Both the position numbers and the translations under genes were made by a program. From positions 1 through 64,000 of the forward strand of contig JAFSSM010000003.1 of the NCBI GenBank assembly GCA_017451025.1: a stretch of DNA of 64,000 nt. Direction: 5' to 3'. Below are positions 42,359 to 52,209 of the stretch, in pieces (within the stretch, counting starts at the first letter, position 1; the number at the start of each line of letters is the position of its first letter). The DNA comes from Synergistaceae bacterium (lineage in GTDB: Bacteria; Synergistota; Synergistia; Synergistales; Aminobacteriaceae). A model generated the notes under the pieces. That model worked only from the letters and a program-made list of their open reading frames with translations. It was not told where the DNA came from and did no database searches.

Positions 42359-44080
42359 GACCAGACCAGACCAGACCAGACCAGCTATGTCTATGACTTT
42401 TTGGAGAAAGAGGGAACTCTTATCTTCTGGTTAGTTGTGTTAAGTTGTGCCGTAGGAGGAACACTAAGCGTACTGTTTAGTTTGAATCCCGGCAGTCTCT
42501 TGAAAGTCTTCACATCCTTTGCCCGGCAATCGTTAGTAGCGTTCTTTATGGCTTCACTGCAGGCATTCGTAATTTACCTTTTCCTGAAAAAGTTCACATT
42601 CATTCATGATACCCTGAAGTATATTTTTCTGTGCGTGAGCTTCTGCGTATTCGCTATGGATCTCTTCGCCGTCTATCATTACGACCTGACATTCAACAAC
42701 ATAATGTTCGAGATAATTATGATGACGAATCTGCGGGAAGGCGGGGAATTTCTGCAGACGTACTTGGCCGACGGAAAGTTCTGGATGTTCATTGCTGGAA
42801 TACTGTGCGCGCTGGCGGTTCTGCGTGGAATTTACGGGTTGTTCATGAAGATGCAGAGGGTGGCTGTAATTCTCTTCTTGGTGGTATTTGCGGCGAGTGC
42901 CGTTACAACTTTGCGTGATGCAATCATTCATTTTGAGAGTTTCCCTGACTTTATCATAAATACAAATGCACTATCCCGAATTTACCAGATGTACATGAAG
43001 AACTATCGAGCTGAAAAGGACTACCAGAAAATATTAGCCGGAGCATGCCTTGAAGTTCCTATCACTAAGAATAATTCATCAATTCCTTACGTGGTGTTTA
43101 TTCTGGGAGAATCGACAGACAGAAACCGCATATCCCTTTACGGCTATAGCCTCCTGACCAGTCCGAAACTTTCACAGCGAGAAGGCCTTTATGTATTCAG
43201 CGATGTAGTTAGTCCTCATTCACACACAAATGCTGTTCTGCAAAAATTATTCACGTTCTGCAGATATGGCTCAAAATCCAAATGGTATATGTACACTAGC
43301 CTGTTTTCGATTCTGAAGAGTGCAGGTTACTTCACAGTGTGGATGTCCAATCAAGAAGGGCCTGCGGCGGGAAATTGCGTGAGGTTATATGCAGGACAAT
43401 GCGGACAAAGCATCTTCACGGAGAATCTGCGCGATACTTGGGACAATGCCTTTTGCTATGATGAACAACTCCTGCCAAAACTCGAGGAAGTAATTAGCTC
43501 TGAACACCACGCCAAAAATTTCTATGTACTTCACTTAATCGGGACTCACGGAAATTACAGGAAACGCTTTCCTCCTGAATTGGCGAAATTTACAGCTAAG
43601 GACGAAGGGGGCTTCAGCGGACTAACAGAATCCCAGAAAGAAGAACGCGCACACTACGATAATGCTGTTCTGTACAATGATTTTGTTGTAGACGAGATAA
43701 TACGCCGCTTCGAGGACAAAAACGCCATCTTAATTTACGTCTCGGATCACGGCGAAGATGTATACGACTCCTCGACAATTTTGCTTGGGCACAACGAAGG
43801 AACTCCCAGCCGTTTCATGATAGAGATTCCCATGATAATTTGGGTGTCAGACATCTTCAGCAAAACTTACCCAGAACTCGAAGCTAGAATCGCACAAAGC
43901 GTAAACCGCCCCTACATGACCGACGACATGATTCACACAATCCTCGACATCATGAGCATCGAAACACAAGACTTCGACCCCGCAAAAAGCATCATCAATC
44001 CCTCGTTCGACATTACACGGCCAAGAATATACAGCAATCATGTCTACACTAAAGAGGACGGCCTGGCCCCTCTGCCGTAA
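42357..44080 (+). CDS. Phosphoethanolamine transferase-like membrane sulfatase-fold protein, phase-variable, OFF as sequenced
   Basis: From TTG 42357 the frame ends at TGA after 14 codons. The long frame is open from the leader through the GACCA repeat to TAA 44080; TTG 42401 in it has no SD. Losing one unit or gaining two would give about 572 aa. Four or five membrane segments (up to about residue 195) precede an alkaline-phosphatase-like domain with VVFILGESTDRNRISLYGYS (the acceptor region of EptA/CptA proteins), LIGTHGNYRKRFPPE and IYVSDHGEDVYDS for metal binding. The family transfers phosphoethanolamine from phosphatidylethanolamine to lipid A, core or other glycans on the outer face of the inner membrane. 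Confidence 0.82.
42359..42383 (+). repeat. GACCA pentanucleotide repeat, 5 perfect units
   Basis: The run starts on the last base of TTG 42357 and is followed by GC, exactly as in copy A. In the expressed frame it encodes a Thr-Arg-Pro-Asp-Gln period. Confidence 0.95.
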
Positions 44081-44091
44081 ACATAAAAATA

Positions 44092-44119
44092 ATCTCCCTC
44101 CATCTTTCTGGGGGGAGAT
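44092..44119 (-). terminator. Terminator of the murD-mrp unit
   Basis: ATCTCCCTCC faces GGGGGGAGAT; on the minus strand it is followed by TATTTTTA. It lies between convergent genes and best fits the minus-strand mrp transcript. Confidence 0.7.
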
Positions 44120-44140
44120 ACCGTTTCGTAGTGATTAACG

Positions 44141-44935
44141 CTAAACTCTCTCCAATATGCCCGCTAGAGCGTCAAGGCAGTTTACCGCATCAGAATCCTC
44201 TATTTTTCCGGAGTCGCACAGTTCCGCAAGTCCTGGCTTTATCGGAAGCTCCGCAGCTATCTTCACTCCAGAATTATCCTTCCCGAAAATATAATGCCTC
44301 TTTCCGCAGTCCGGACACTCAAAATATGCCATGTTCTCAACTATTCCGAGCACAGGTATATTCATGATTTCAGCCATCTTCAGAGCCTTGTGCACTATCA
44401 TTCCCACAAGTTCCTGCGGTGTCGTTACGATTATTATTCCCTTCAGCGGCAACGACTGGAACACCGTCAAAGGCACATCCCCGGTTCCAGGAGGCATGTC
44501 CACGAACATATAGTCAGTCAGTCCCCAGTCCACTTCTTCCCAAAACTGCTGGAGCACTCCGCCAAGTACAGGACCCCTCCATACTACAGGGTCTCCCTCA
44601 TCTGGCAGGCAGAGATTCATTGAGACTACCTTAACACCGTTCTTGCTGACCGCAGGCTGAATCTTGTGACCGTCAGACAGCAATGCATCATGAAGCCCGA
44701 ACATTCTCGGAATACTAGGCCCTGTGATGTCCGCGTCGAGTATCGCTGTCCTGAAGCCCTTAGCCCTCATAGCACATGCCAACAGACCAGTAACTAGGGA
44801 TTTCCCGACTCCTCCCTTCCCAGAAACAACGCCTATTACATTTTTCACGCCAGGATTAGGCGCAAAAAGCATAGACTCGGCTGTCCGCTCGCCGCAGTTC
44901 GAAGCGCAGTGTTCGCAATCGTGATTACATGCCAT
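44141..44935 (-). CDS. Mrp/NBP35-type Fe-S cluster carrier ATPase
   Basis: 264 aa. A Cys-rich N-terminus (CNHDCEHCASNC) precedes the deviant Walker A GVVSGKGGVGKSLVTGLL, FRTAILDADITGPSIPRMFG and FVDMPPGTGDVPLT. Near the C-terminus FECPDCGKRHYIFG carries the conserved CxxC that bridges a [4Fe-4S] cluster in the dimer. It delivers clusters to apoproteins in the cytosol. The N-terminal cluster resembles eukaryotic and archaeal Nbp35 forms. It is last in the murD-ftsW-murG-udp unit, 6 bp after udp. Confidence 0.93.
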   Translation of the reverse strand: MACNHDCEHCASNCGERTAESMLFAPNPGVKNVIGVVSGKGGVGKSLVTGLLACAMRAKGFRTAILDADITGPSIPRMFGLHDALLSDGHKIQPAVSKNGVKVVSMNLCLPDEGDPVVWRGPVLGGVLQQFWEEVDWGLTDYMFVDMPPGTGDVPLTVFQSLPLKGIIIVTTPQELVGMIVHKALKMAEIMNIPVLGIVENMAYFECPDCGKRHYIFGKDNSGVKIAAELPIKPGLAELCDSGKIEDSDAVNCLDALAGILERV

Positions 44936-44941
44936 CGATAA

Positions 44942-45691
44942 TTATTCCCCCTCTGTGATTAGACGCTTCAACGCACCGACAGCTACTCGTATTCCCCTGT
45001 CAGTGTCGAAATCATCAGGCTCATTATACCCCGCCGCCTTGCGTTCCTGGTTCCAGATTACATTCAAGACGCTTCCGCATTTCACGCCCAGTGCATCAGC
45101 CACCACAAACAGCGTAGCAGATTCCATCTCGCTGGCAAGAACTCCCAGACGCTTCCACGCTTCCCACTTGTTGAGCAGTTCATAGCTTACCGGCATTCTC
45201 TGGGGGCTGTGCTGTCCGTAAAATGAGTCCTTGCACTGAACTATTCCGGTGTGCCAGTTTTCGCCAAGTTCCTTTGCCGATTCAACTAGTGCACTGACTA
45301 TCCCGAAGTCCGCCGCCGCAGGATATTCGATTGGTGCATATTCTCTTCCTGTGCCGTCATAGCGTATTGCCGCCGTCGCGATAATCACGTCAGAACTCTT
45401 CACCTTCATGTTAATTCCTCCGCAAGTCCCGACACGAATAAACGTCTTCACGCCTATTGCGCAAAGTTCCTCCATCGCGATAGCCGCACTTGGCCCGCCT
45501 ATTCCGGTTGAAGTTACGCAGACCTTTTCGCCGTTGAGGGTTCCTGTCCAGGTCGTATATTCCCTGTTTGAGGCGACAAAGCGGGGATTCTCGAAGTATT
45601 GCGCAATCTTCTCACACCTGCCGGGATCTCCCGGAAGAATGCAGTATTTCCCTACGTCCTGTGTGTCCAGTGCTATGTGATACTGTTTCAT
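44942..45691 (-). CDS. udp: Uridine phosphorylase
   Basis: 249 aa. Cleaves uridine to uracil and ribose-1-phosphate. [19 protein letters not shown] (phosphate site), [31 protein letters not shown] and [17 protein letters not shown] (ribose-binding MES motif) are diagnostic. The start overlaps the murG stop by 4 bp, an unusual partner for cell-wall genes. It works in the same salvage route as cdd at 33420. Confidence 0.94.
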   Translation of the reverse strand: MKQYHIALDTQDVGKYCILPGDPGRCEKIAQYFENPRFVASNREYTTWTGTLNGEKVCVTSTGIGGPSAAIAMEELCAIGVKTFIRVGTCGGINMKVKSSDVIIATAAIRYDGTGREYAPIEYPAAADFGIVSALVESAKELGENWHTGIVQCKDSFYGQHSPQRMPVSYELLNKWEAWKRLGVLASEMESATLFVVADALGVKCGSVLNVIWNQERKAAGYNEPDDFDTDRGIRVAVGALKRLITEGE

Positions 45692-46647
45692 GCTGCATAA
45701 CCTCCATCAAGCATATTCATGATTATTCCTGCCAGTTCTTCGGGACTGCCCGTCTCGCTGAATATCTGAGCATTCCCCGCCAGCTTCACGAACTCCTCAG
45801 CGTTCTTAGCCTGGTGATTGTCCATCGCACCGGGCCAGGGAATCGTGATCGTCGGCATTCCCCATTTAAGAGCCTCAGCAAGCGTCGAACCTCCCGCCCT
45901 GCACACCAGAATATCGCTCACAGAGTAGAACGGGTTCATGTCCCATTGAGACAGGATGAAGTGCATGTTGTCCCTGTCCTCCCTGACTTTAGACGACAGG
46001 AACACGAACTCGCAATCCCTGCACAGTTCCGCAGTCCTCTTCAGAATTTCACTAAGCGGCCCGCTCCCTAGAGACCCTCCCGCAATTCCGACAATCTTTG
46101 CGGACGCAGGAATGTTCAGCCCAAGCAGATTCAACGCTTCTTCACGCTCAATCCTCACTGGCTCGCGCACAGGAATACCGACGTACTCGAACTTGCTCAC
46201 TCCCTCGCATCTCGGCCAGCCCGTCAGAATCTTAACGCCCCACTTGGACGCAAGGCGCGTAACCTTCCCCGCAACGGTGTTCTGTTCGTGGAGCATTACG
46301 GGAATCTTTCGGAGTTTTGCGGCAACCAGCGGCGCGAACGAGATATACCCGCCGAACAGGTACACAGCATCAAAACGTTTGACGTGCCTTAACGTGAACA
46401 TCACGGACTTCACTACGTCAGCGATCCGGCCAAGAATCTTTAGCGGGGATTTTGTGCCGAGAGGAGAGCCCGCAAGAGGCAGACACAGGGGCGAAATTCC
46501 TTCCGCATTGTAGATCGTACGCTCAAGCTCCCGCGAACCGCACATCCACTCCACATGTCCACATTTTTCCTGAAGATTTTTCCCAAAAACTATTGCGGGG
46601 AAAATATGCCCGCCAGTCCCTCCGGCAGCTATAAGTACCCTTCTCAT
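45688..46647 (-). CDS. murG: UDP-GlcNAc-lipid I N-acetylglucosaminyltransferase
   Basis: 319 aa. Adds GlcNAc to lipid I to form lipid II at the inner face of the membrane. The N-terminal glycine loop is [33 protein letters not shown] and [15 protein letters not shown] are the acceptor side; [19 protein letters not shown] binds the nucleotide sugar. Somewhat shorter than the usual 350-360 residues, lost mainly in loops and the C-terminus. The start overlaps ftsW by 4 bp. Confidence 0.96.
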   Translation of the reverse strand: MRRVLIAAGGTGGHIFPAIVFGKNLQEKCGHVEWMCGSRELERTIYNAEGISPLCLPLAGSPLGTKSPLKILGRIADVVKSVMFTLRHVKRFDAVYLFGGYISFAPLVAAKLRKIPVMLHEQNTVAGKVTRLASKWGVKILTGWPRCEGVSKFEYVGIPVREPVRIEREEALNLLGLNIPASAKIVGIAGGSLGSGPLSEILKRTAELCRDCEFVFLSSKVREDRDNMHFILSQWDMNPFYSVSDILVCRAGGSTLAEALKWGMPTITIPWPGAMDNHQAKNAEEFVKLAGNAQIFSETGSPEELAGIIMNMLDGGYAA

Positions 46648-47777
46648 GCCTGCTTCTTCACCTTTCCGTGAGGCTTGGCCTCAAATTTGCTCTCCATCTT
46701 TATCCGCAACAGCACTCCAACTTTTGCCCACATGAATATCATTGCGCTTCCCCCTGCACTGATAAAGGGCATAGGGATTCCGGTTAAAGGCATCAGCTTA
46801 GTTACTCCGGCAACGTTTACGAACATCGGAAAGATAACCGAAGCCGCAAGCCCAAGCGCAAGGCATTTCGTGAAGGGAGTCTTAGCGTCCCTGTAGATGT
46901 AATACGCCCGCCAGGTCCAAACAGCATAGAGCATCATCAAGAACATTGTACCGACAAGCCCGAATTCCTCACCGATTGCCGGGAAAATGTAGTCGGTCTC
47001 GGCTTCAGGCAGATAACGTTCCTCCTGCAGGCCGTGCCCTATTCCCACGCCGGTAACGCTCCCGTTCGCGAAAGCCACAAGGCCCTGAATTATCTGGAAG
47101 CCCGCGTTGCTTGGGTCAGACCACGGATCGAGAAATGCCGTCAGTCTTCGCATTCTGTAAGGCGCAATCCGAATCAGCACTGCCACCGCCAAAGCTCCGG
47201 CGATTATTCCCAGCAAGGGATACTTCCAGCCCCTGCGCTCAATGTGCATGATGAAGCATATAGCTGCAATGATTATCGTACTGCCCAAATTCGGCTGAAG
47301 GAGCAGTATTGCCGCGTTGAGGCCGATTATCATTAGCGTCGGGGTTATGAACGCGTGAAAGTCCTTCCTGTTCAGCATAACTTCATCGTCGGTCAGACGT
47401 TTTGCCATGAGCACAGGCACAGCCAGCAGCATCAATTCCACAGGCTGAAACCTGAAGCCCGGCAAGTTCAGCCATCGTCTGGCACCGTTGACGCTCACGC
47501 CAATTCCAGGAACAAGAGTCAGAGCGAGAAGCACCAGCGAAAACACGAAGAGCTTGAAGCTGTTGCGTCTGAGGGCAGAAGTCGGCAGCCTCAGCATCAG
47601 CACCATAATAGTCAAGCCCACGCCGATAAACTGAAACTGTTTCAACGGAGCAACGTATGGATTGCCGCCCGCCATGCTGTTGCGCAGTGATAGGGACGAG
47701 ATCATCACGAGGCCGCACCCGCTCAGAATCAGGGGGATAACGACCTCAATCGAGATTAGTGCTACTGCGACTTCCAT
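46644..47777 (-). CDS. ftsW: FtsW, lipid II polymerase of the divisome
   Basis: 377 aa, ten membrane segments. SEDS family: LVPGIGVSVNGARRWLNLPG, LLLQPNLGSTIIIAAICF, and AIGEEFGLVGTMFLMMLY, with the late GIPMPFISAGGSAMI motif. Polymerises septal glycan with a class B PBP. It overlaps the end of murD by 16 bp and the start of murG by 4 bp, the classic order murD-ftsW-murG. Confidence 0.95.
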   Translation of the reverse strand: MEVAVALISIEVVIPLILSGCGLVMISSLSLRNSMAGGNPYVAPLKQFQFIGVGLTIMVLMLRLPTSALRRNSFKLFVFSLVLLALTLVPGIGVSVNGARRWLNLPGFRFQPVELMLLAVPVLMAKRLTDDEVMLNRKDFHAFITPTLMIIGLNAAILLLQPNLGSTIIIAAICFIMHIERRGWKYPLLGIIAGALAVAVLIRIAPYRMRRLTAFLDPWSDPSNAGFQIIQGLVAFANGSVTGVGIGHGLQEERYLPEAETDYIFPAIGEEFGLVGTMFLMMLYAVWTWRAYYIYRDAKTPFTKCLALGLAASVIFPMFVNVAGVTKLMPLTGIPMPFISAGGSAMIFMWAKVGVLLRIKMESKFEAKPHGKVKKQA

Positions 47778-49090
47778 TGTGAGACTATGCGGCAGAAATG
47801 CTCGCCTCTGGCCTTGTAGCTAGGGTACATGTCCCAGCTGGTGCACGCAGGAGAGAGCAGGACTACCATTCCGGGACGCGCAAGTTCACGGCAGAGACTG
47901 ACGGCTTCGTCCATAGTTGCGGCTCTGCGGAAATTCGTGAAGCCTTCGTGCTCAAGTGCTGACTGGATCTTTCCGGCCTCTTCGCCGATAAGCACCGCGC
48001 AATCGCACTCGCTCTTCACCGCCTCAGCTAGCGGAGCGTAATCCTCGCCTTTGCCCTGTCCGCCGAGAATAATTACCTTGCGGCCGTGAATGCACTTCAT
48101 TGCAGTTATGGTCGCCGCTACGTTTGTGCCCTTGCTGTCGTCGATGTACTGCACTCCGTCAATTATCCCTGCGAGTTCGCACCTGTGAGGAAGAGGCTTG
48201 AAGCCGTCGAGAAGTTCCCTCACCCTTCCTGCGGTCTCGACACCGAGAAGGTGAACCGCGCAGAGGCTCATTGCGACGTTCTCCAGATTATGGGAGCCGA
48301 TTAACGTTGTGTCGGTGTAGCGGAAGAGCGGGAATGTTTCGCCGTTGAGGGTGAGTATTGCTTCGTCCTTGCCCATGAAGATATGTCCGTCGGTTTCGTG
48401 TTCGGGTTTCTCCGTCCAGCTGAGGACGATAATTTTTCCGGCGGGGTTGAGCGCGTCAAAATCCCTGTCCTGAATTATTCCCCAGCCGTCGCGTAATTTG
48501 AGTACATTGTTCTTGGCCGCAACGTAGGCTTCATAGCTTCCGTGCCAATCTATATGGTCTGGCGCAAGGTTTGTGATGATTGAGACCTTAGAGCGTAAAT
48601 TCTGGGTTGCGCGGGCTAGCTGGAAGCTGGAGAGTTCGAGCACCACCGCATCAAAATCCTCTTGCGTAAATTTTGCGCTTGCTGTGCCGAGATTGCCGCC
48701 GGTGCCTGCCTTGAGACCTGCTTTGTCCAGAATGTGGCCGATGAGTGAGGTTACGGTGCTCTTGCCGTTGCTGCCGGTTATGCACACGAGATTTTTGGTG
48801 CGAATGTGGGGCAGGACGTAATCCAGTTCGCCGGTGAGCTTCAAGCCGCGTTTTTCCGCTTCCCTGAGAATCTCTGACTGCGGAGGAATGCCGGAACTTA
48901 TCAGGATTTCGTCCGCGCTGAAAACTTTATCGCTGTGGCCTTCCTCAAAGGCTATATTGTTCTGTGCGAAAATCGCCTTGACGTTTTCGGGAATGGCTTT
49001 CTGTTCGGAGACTAAGACGTTTTCTCCGAGAGTGTGTGCAAGCAGGGCTAAACCTTGACCGCTCACACCTGCTCCTATGACTGCGAGCAT
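47762..49090 (-). CDS. murD: UDP-N-acetylmuramoylalanine--D-glutamate ligase
   Basis: 442 aa from ATG 49090 behind TAGGAGG; a longer in-frame reading to 49174 has no SD and covers a terminator-like spacer. Adds D-Glu to UDP-MurNAc-L-Ala. MLAVIGAGVSGQGLALLAH opens the Rossmann domain, CITGSNGKSTVTSLIGHIL is the ATP loop, APDHIDWHGSYEAYVAAK and PHRCELAGIIDGVQYIDDSKGTN are Mur ligase motifs. First gene of the unit; murC, murB and ftsQ do not follow. Confidence 0.96.
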   Translation of the reverse strand: MLAVIGAGVSGQGLALLAHTLGENVLVSEQKAIPENVKAIFAQNNIAFEEGHSDKVFSADEILISSGIPPQSEILREAEKRGLKLTGELDYVLPHIRTKNLVCITGSNGKSTVTSLIGHILDKAGLKAGTGGNLGTASAKFTQEDFDAVVLELSSFQLARATQNLRSKVSIITNLAPDHIDWHGSYEAYVAAKNNVLKLRDGWGIIQDRDFDALNPAGKIIVLSWTEKPEHETDGHIFMGKDEAILTLNGETFPLFRYTDTTLIGSHNLENVAMSLCAVHLLGVETAGRVRELLDGFKPLPHRCELAGIIDGVQYIDDSKGTNVAATITAMKCIHGRKVIILGGQGKGEDYAPLAEAVKSECDCAVLIGEEAGKIQSALEHEGFTNFRRAATMDEAVSLCRELARPGMVVLLSPACTSWDMYPSYKARGEHFCRIVSQWKSQ

Positions 49091-49142
49091 ATAATTATTG
49101 CCTCCTAAACTTAGAGATTGCCATATTATAGCCCACAAAGAA

Positions 49143-49172
49143 GCCCCGCCCTCTTTTTGGGGAGAGCAGGGC
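49143..49172 (-). terminator. Possible terminator after the flavodoxin pair
   Basis: GCCC and CTCT (49143-49154) face AGAG and GGGC (49163-49172) around a T/G-rich loop, between the exported flavodoxin gene and murD. The stem is short and imperfect. Confidence 0.4.
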
Positions 49173-49197
49173 AAAATTATTCGTGTATTTAGTGCGT

Positions 49198-49779
49198 CTA
49201 GAAGCCTGCGCTCTTCAGCCAGTTATCTACGGTGTGTTCAACATCAGCTCCGCCCTTCTGCGCCGCAGCTCCTCTCACCGCCATAGCACGCGAAAGTTCC
49301 GCTCCCTTCATCAGGCGCTTCAGAGTCCCGTCAGTCCTGCCTGAACCGCTGCCTTCGTGCGTGCAGAAGGGAATTACCCTCTTTCCTGCCCAGTCGTGAG
49401 CCTCGACAAACGTGTACATGCACATCGGAATATCCCCCCACCAAACAGGATAGCCGAAAAATATCGTGTCGTACTCCGATATATCCTTGTCCTGAGCTAT
49501 TGCCGGACGGTCATTCCTGTTCTGTTCCTTCTTGGCAACGTCAATGCACGTGTCATAATCCGCCGGGTACTTCTTGGCCGGAGCTACCTCGAAAAGTTCC
49601 GCACCGGTCTTCTGGGCTATCATCTGCGCCAGCTTCATTGTGTTACCGACCTCAACGTAACCCACGCCGTAATTTTCGTCGGCGCGCGAGAAAATCACCA
49701 CTAACGTTTTCGCCTCAGCCGCAAATGCCGAGCTGACCACCGCAGCAACAACTAATACTGCCAGCAAAATTTTGCGCAT
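49198..49779 (-). CDS. Exported flavodoxin-like protein
   Basis: 193 aa. A clear signal peptide (MRKILLAVLVVAAVVSSAFA) precedes a flavodoxin fold: LVVIFSRADENYGVGYVEVG, ISEYDTIFFGYPVWWGDIPM and FCTHEGSGSGRTDGTLKRLM. The FYPxWW and THEGSGxG motifs are those of the flavodoxin_4 type. FMN-binding proteins outside the cytosol are uncommon; the protein could be a periplasmic electron carrier. The cytosolic paralogue lies 13 bp upstream in the same unit. Confidence 0.85.
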   Translation of the reverse strand: MRKILLAVLVVAAVVSSAFAAEAKTLVVIFSRADENYGVGYVEVGNTMKLAQMIAQKTGAELFEVAPAKKYPADYDTCIDVAKKEQNRNDRPAIAQDKDISEYDTIFFGYPVWWGDIPMCMYTFVEAHDWAGKRVIPFCTHEGSGSGRTDGTLKRLMKGAELSRAMAVRGAAAQKGGADVEHTVDNWLKSAGF

Positions 49780-49792
49780 AAATTACTCCTCC

Positions 49793-50293
49793 TTAGTCTA
49801 TCCAGTTCTCGATTGATGACCGAGATTTTGACACATCTGCTCCGTGAATCGCAAGACCCTTCTTCACGTTCGCACCTGCACACGCCTTCTTCAGGTCTGC
49901 TTCACTGTGTCCCATTCCGCTGCCTTCGTGGGTGCAGAAAGGCTTTACCGTTTTTCCCGCCCAGTCCTGGCTCTCAATGAACGTGAACACGCACATCGGG
50001 CAAGTCCCCCACCAGTTGGGATAGCCCAGATAAATCACATCATAGCCTGAAATGTCGGGCAGGGATTTTACGGCGGGGCGGGCACTTGCGCGGAGCTCCT
50101 GCTGTGCTTCCTTCGTGCACTCCGTGTAATCCAGAGAGTAGGGCTTTACCGGTTCAAGCCTGAACATCTCCGCGCCCGTCAGCTCATGAATGAACTTTGC
50201 CGCTGTCTTGGTGTTGCCGGTCTTGAGATTCACGATTGAGCCGTTCACGTAGTTGTTGCCCCCACGCGAAAAGTAAATTATTACCGCTGACAA
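49793..50293 (-). CDS. Cytosolic flavodoxin-like protein
   Basis: 166 aa from TTG 50293, 9 bp after AAGGAGG. Flavodoxin_4 type: VIIYFSRGGNNYVNGSIVNL, ISGYDVIYLGYPNWWGTCPM and FCTHEGSGMGHSEADLKKAC. Unlike the next gene it has no signal peptide. The two proteins are clearly paralogous over their full length, so one probably arose by duplication and gained or lost export. Confidence 0.88.
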   Translation of the reverse strand: MSAVIIYFSRGGNNYVNGSIVNLKTGNTKTAAKFIHELTGAEMFRLEPVKPYSLDYTECTKEAQQELRASARPAVKSLPDISGYDVIYLGYPNWWGTCPMCVFTFIESQDWAGKTVKPFCTHEGSGMGHSEADLKKACAGANVKKGLAIHGADVSKSRSSIENWID

Positions 50294-50333
50294 TGATTAT
50301 TCCTCCTTTGCTGGGATTTGCTAGTATAAATTG

Positions 50334-51656
50334 CTAAACTATGCTTGAAGTCAAGGTTTTCATGAATCTTTCTGCCAGGTCAGGATAGCCGAAAAGGTTG
50401 ATGTGCAGGTATGAGGCTAATATTTTTCCGTGAGCATAGCCGCCTAAATGTGAGGTGTTAGTGTTTCGCCGGGTGAGGCTGAACGCGCAAAATTCTTCCG
50501 GAATTTCCGGCTCAATCCGCGAATAGTGGAACTCATGCCCGCGAATAACTGCCCCTTCATCGCAGAGAATATTCTTGCGCAATGCTCTGGCCTCCATGTA
50601 ACCAAGTGCGGGACGCTTTGTCATTACCGCATCGCCCGGAATAATTCCGGCCATTGCGTGAACATTGCCCTCAAGGTCGGTCATGTTACGGCACAGGTAC
50701 ATCATCCCGCCGCACTCAGCCAGAACAGAACGCTCATTCTCCCTGACGCTCCGCAGCATTGAAGTATTTTCCGCAAGACTCCCAGCGAACATTTCAGGAA
50801 AACCTCCTCCGAAAATATATCCGTCAGCTTCAGGCAGCCTTTCGTCATGGATCGGACTGAAGTACACCAATTCCGCACCAAGCTCCTCCAATATTCCCAG
50901 ACTCTCCGGATAATAGAACATAAACGCCTCATCTCGTGCTACTCCCACACGCAAACTGCTCACTCTTGCCCCATAAGTGCGAGTCTCAGCCCAAATTTTC
51001 GGAGCAGACTTCGCTATCCTCATCACTTCCTCGACATCAACTCCCGCTTCAACCGCACACCTCAGCCTCTCCGCCTTTTCCCCGCTGTGCTCAAGCGCAA
51101 GCCCCAAATGACGCTCCGGAACTCTCAGCCCTTCGTTGCGCCTCAACGCTCCCAAAAACTTTATGCCCTTCTCCCTCAGAGAATCAGCGATTATCTTAAC
51201 GTGATAGTTTGAACCTGCATTATTCAGGATTACTCCGGCCAAGTTCACATTGCGGTCATATTCTCGGAACCCTAGAGCAATTGCCGCAGCAGACTCTCCA
51301 AGAGACTTAACGTCCAGCACAAGAATTACTGGAGCATCAAGCAGTTTCGCTATTCCCGCTGTGCTGTGTTCGCCGCCGTCGTGAAGCCCCATCGCTCCCT
51401 CAATTATCGCTATGTCCTTTCCGCTCGATCCCCTCACGAAAAGTTCACGCACCTTTTCCCGGCTCATCAGCCACGTATCCAGGTTATAGACCTCGCATTT
51501 TCCTGCAGAACGCAAATAACAGGGGTCAATGTAGTCCGGCCCAGTCTTGAAGGCTGATACATTAACCCCTCTGTTCCTCAATGATGCAAGCAGTCCGCAG
51601 GTTACGCTCGTCTTTCCGCAATGACTGCCTGAACCAGCAATTACTATTCTGCTCAA
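50334..51656 (-). CDS. cbiA: Cobyrinate a,c-diamide synthase
   Basis: 440 aa. ATP-dependent amidation of cobyrinate side chains a and c with glutamine. N-terminal dethiobiotin-synthetase fold with IAGSGSHCGKTSVTCGLLA and FKTGPDYIDPCYL; C-terminal glutaminase with GYIFGGGFPEMFA, the Cys in VLAECGGMMYLCRNM, and HEFHYSRIEP. The TTG start overlaps the thiT stop (TTGA), so it is translated and probably transcribed behind the TPP riboswitch, although its product belongs to B12 synthesis. No other cobalamin gene is in the window. Confidence 0.92.
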   Translation of the reverse strand: MSRIVIAGSGSHCGKTSVTCGLLASLRNRGVNVSAFKTGPDYIDPCYLRSAGKCEVYNLDTWLMSREKVRELFVRGSSGKDIAIIEGAMGLHDGGEHSTAGIAKLLDAPVILVLDVKSLGESAAAIALGFREYDRNVNLAGVILNNAGSNYHVKIIADSLREKGIKFLGALRRNEGLRVPERHLGLALEHSGEKAERLRCAVEAGVDVEEVMRIAKSAPKIWAETRTYGARVSSLRVGVARDEAFMFYYPESLGILEELGAELVYFSPIHDERLPEADGYIFGGGFPEMFAGSLAENTSMLRSVRENERSVLAECGGMMYLCRNMTDLEGNVHAMAGIIPGDAVMTKRPALGYMEARALRKNILCDEGAVIRGHEFHYSRIEPEIPEEFCAFSLTRRNTNTSHLGGYAHGKILASYLHINLFGYPDLAERFMKTLTSSIV

Positions 51657-52168
51657 TCTGCCGCAGGAAGATCCCGCTCAAGCACCTTCCACATGAACAT
51701 TGCCACTATTCCCGACAGAAGATATTTCGCCCCGAGCACAGGCATGTTGTACATCAGTGAATACATGAACGTACTCTGTCCTTCGGGTGCGTATTCCGCA
51801 AAGAATACTACTCCTGAAATTACACTGCATGTTATCTGTCCGGCGGCGGCGACAAGCAAACCGATTATTCTGGGGTGCAGAGCAGCAAGTCCCACACACG
51901 CATACGCAAGAGGATAGTCCAGCGCAACCTGTACTACATTCAGGAAATATGCCCCTAGCAGAATTTTGACCAGACCTGTGATGAATCCGGCCTGTATTCC
52001 CCACTTTATGCCTCGTCTGTACGTGAAAAGCAGAAGCGGAATCAGCTCGAAGTCCACCGAGCCGCCCTGAGGCATCGAGAAAATGTTAATCTTCTCCAGA
52101 ACTATGCAGAGAGCTATGCACAATGCTCCCTCAATCATTACGGTGATGTGTTTGCGATGAGATGCCAT
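51653..52168 (-). CDS. thiT: ECF transporter thiamine-binding S component
   Basis: 171 aa from ATG 52168 behind GGAGG; a TTG 12 bp upstream overlaps that SD. Six membrane helices. PQGGSVDFELIPLLLFTYRRGIKWG and LNVVQVALDYPLAYACVGLA match ThiT, the S component that binds thiamine with high affinity and partners with the shared EcfAAT module. The TPP riboswitch upstream fits this. EcfA/T genes are not in the window, so it must use a module encoded elsewhere. Confidence 0.9.
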   Translation of the reverse strand: MASHRKHITVMIEGALCIALCIVLEKINIFSMPQGGSVDFELIPLLLFTYRRGIKWGIQAGFITGLVKILLGAYFLNVVQVALDYPLAYACVGLAALHPRIIGLLVAAAGQITCSVISGVVFFAEYAPEGQSTFMYSLMYNMPVLGAKYLLSGIVAMFMWKVLERDLPAAD

Positions 52169-52209
52169 GATGTCCTCCAATTATGTAAATTTCGGAGGGG
52201 AAAAGGTTA

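Noticed and set aside
47762-49174. Longer murD start at 49174
   Set aside because: The extra 28 residues cover a terminator-like spacer, while ATG 49090 has TAGGAGG and begins the conserved Rossmann motif.
49793-50293. Flavodoxin pair as a recent exact duplication
   Set aside because: The two proteins share motifs but differ at most positions, so the duplication or transfer is old.
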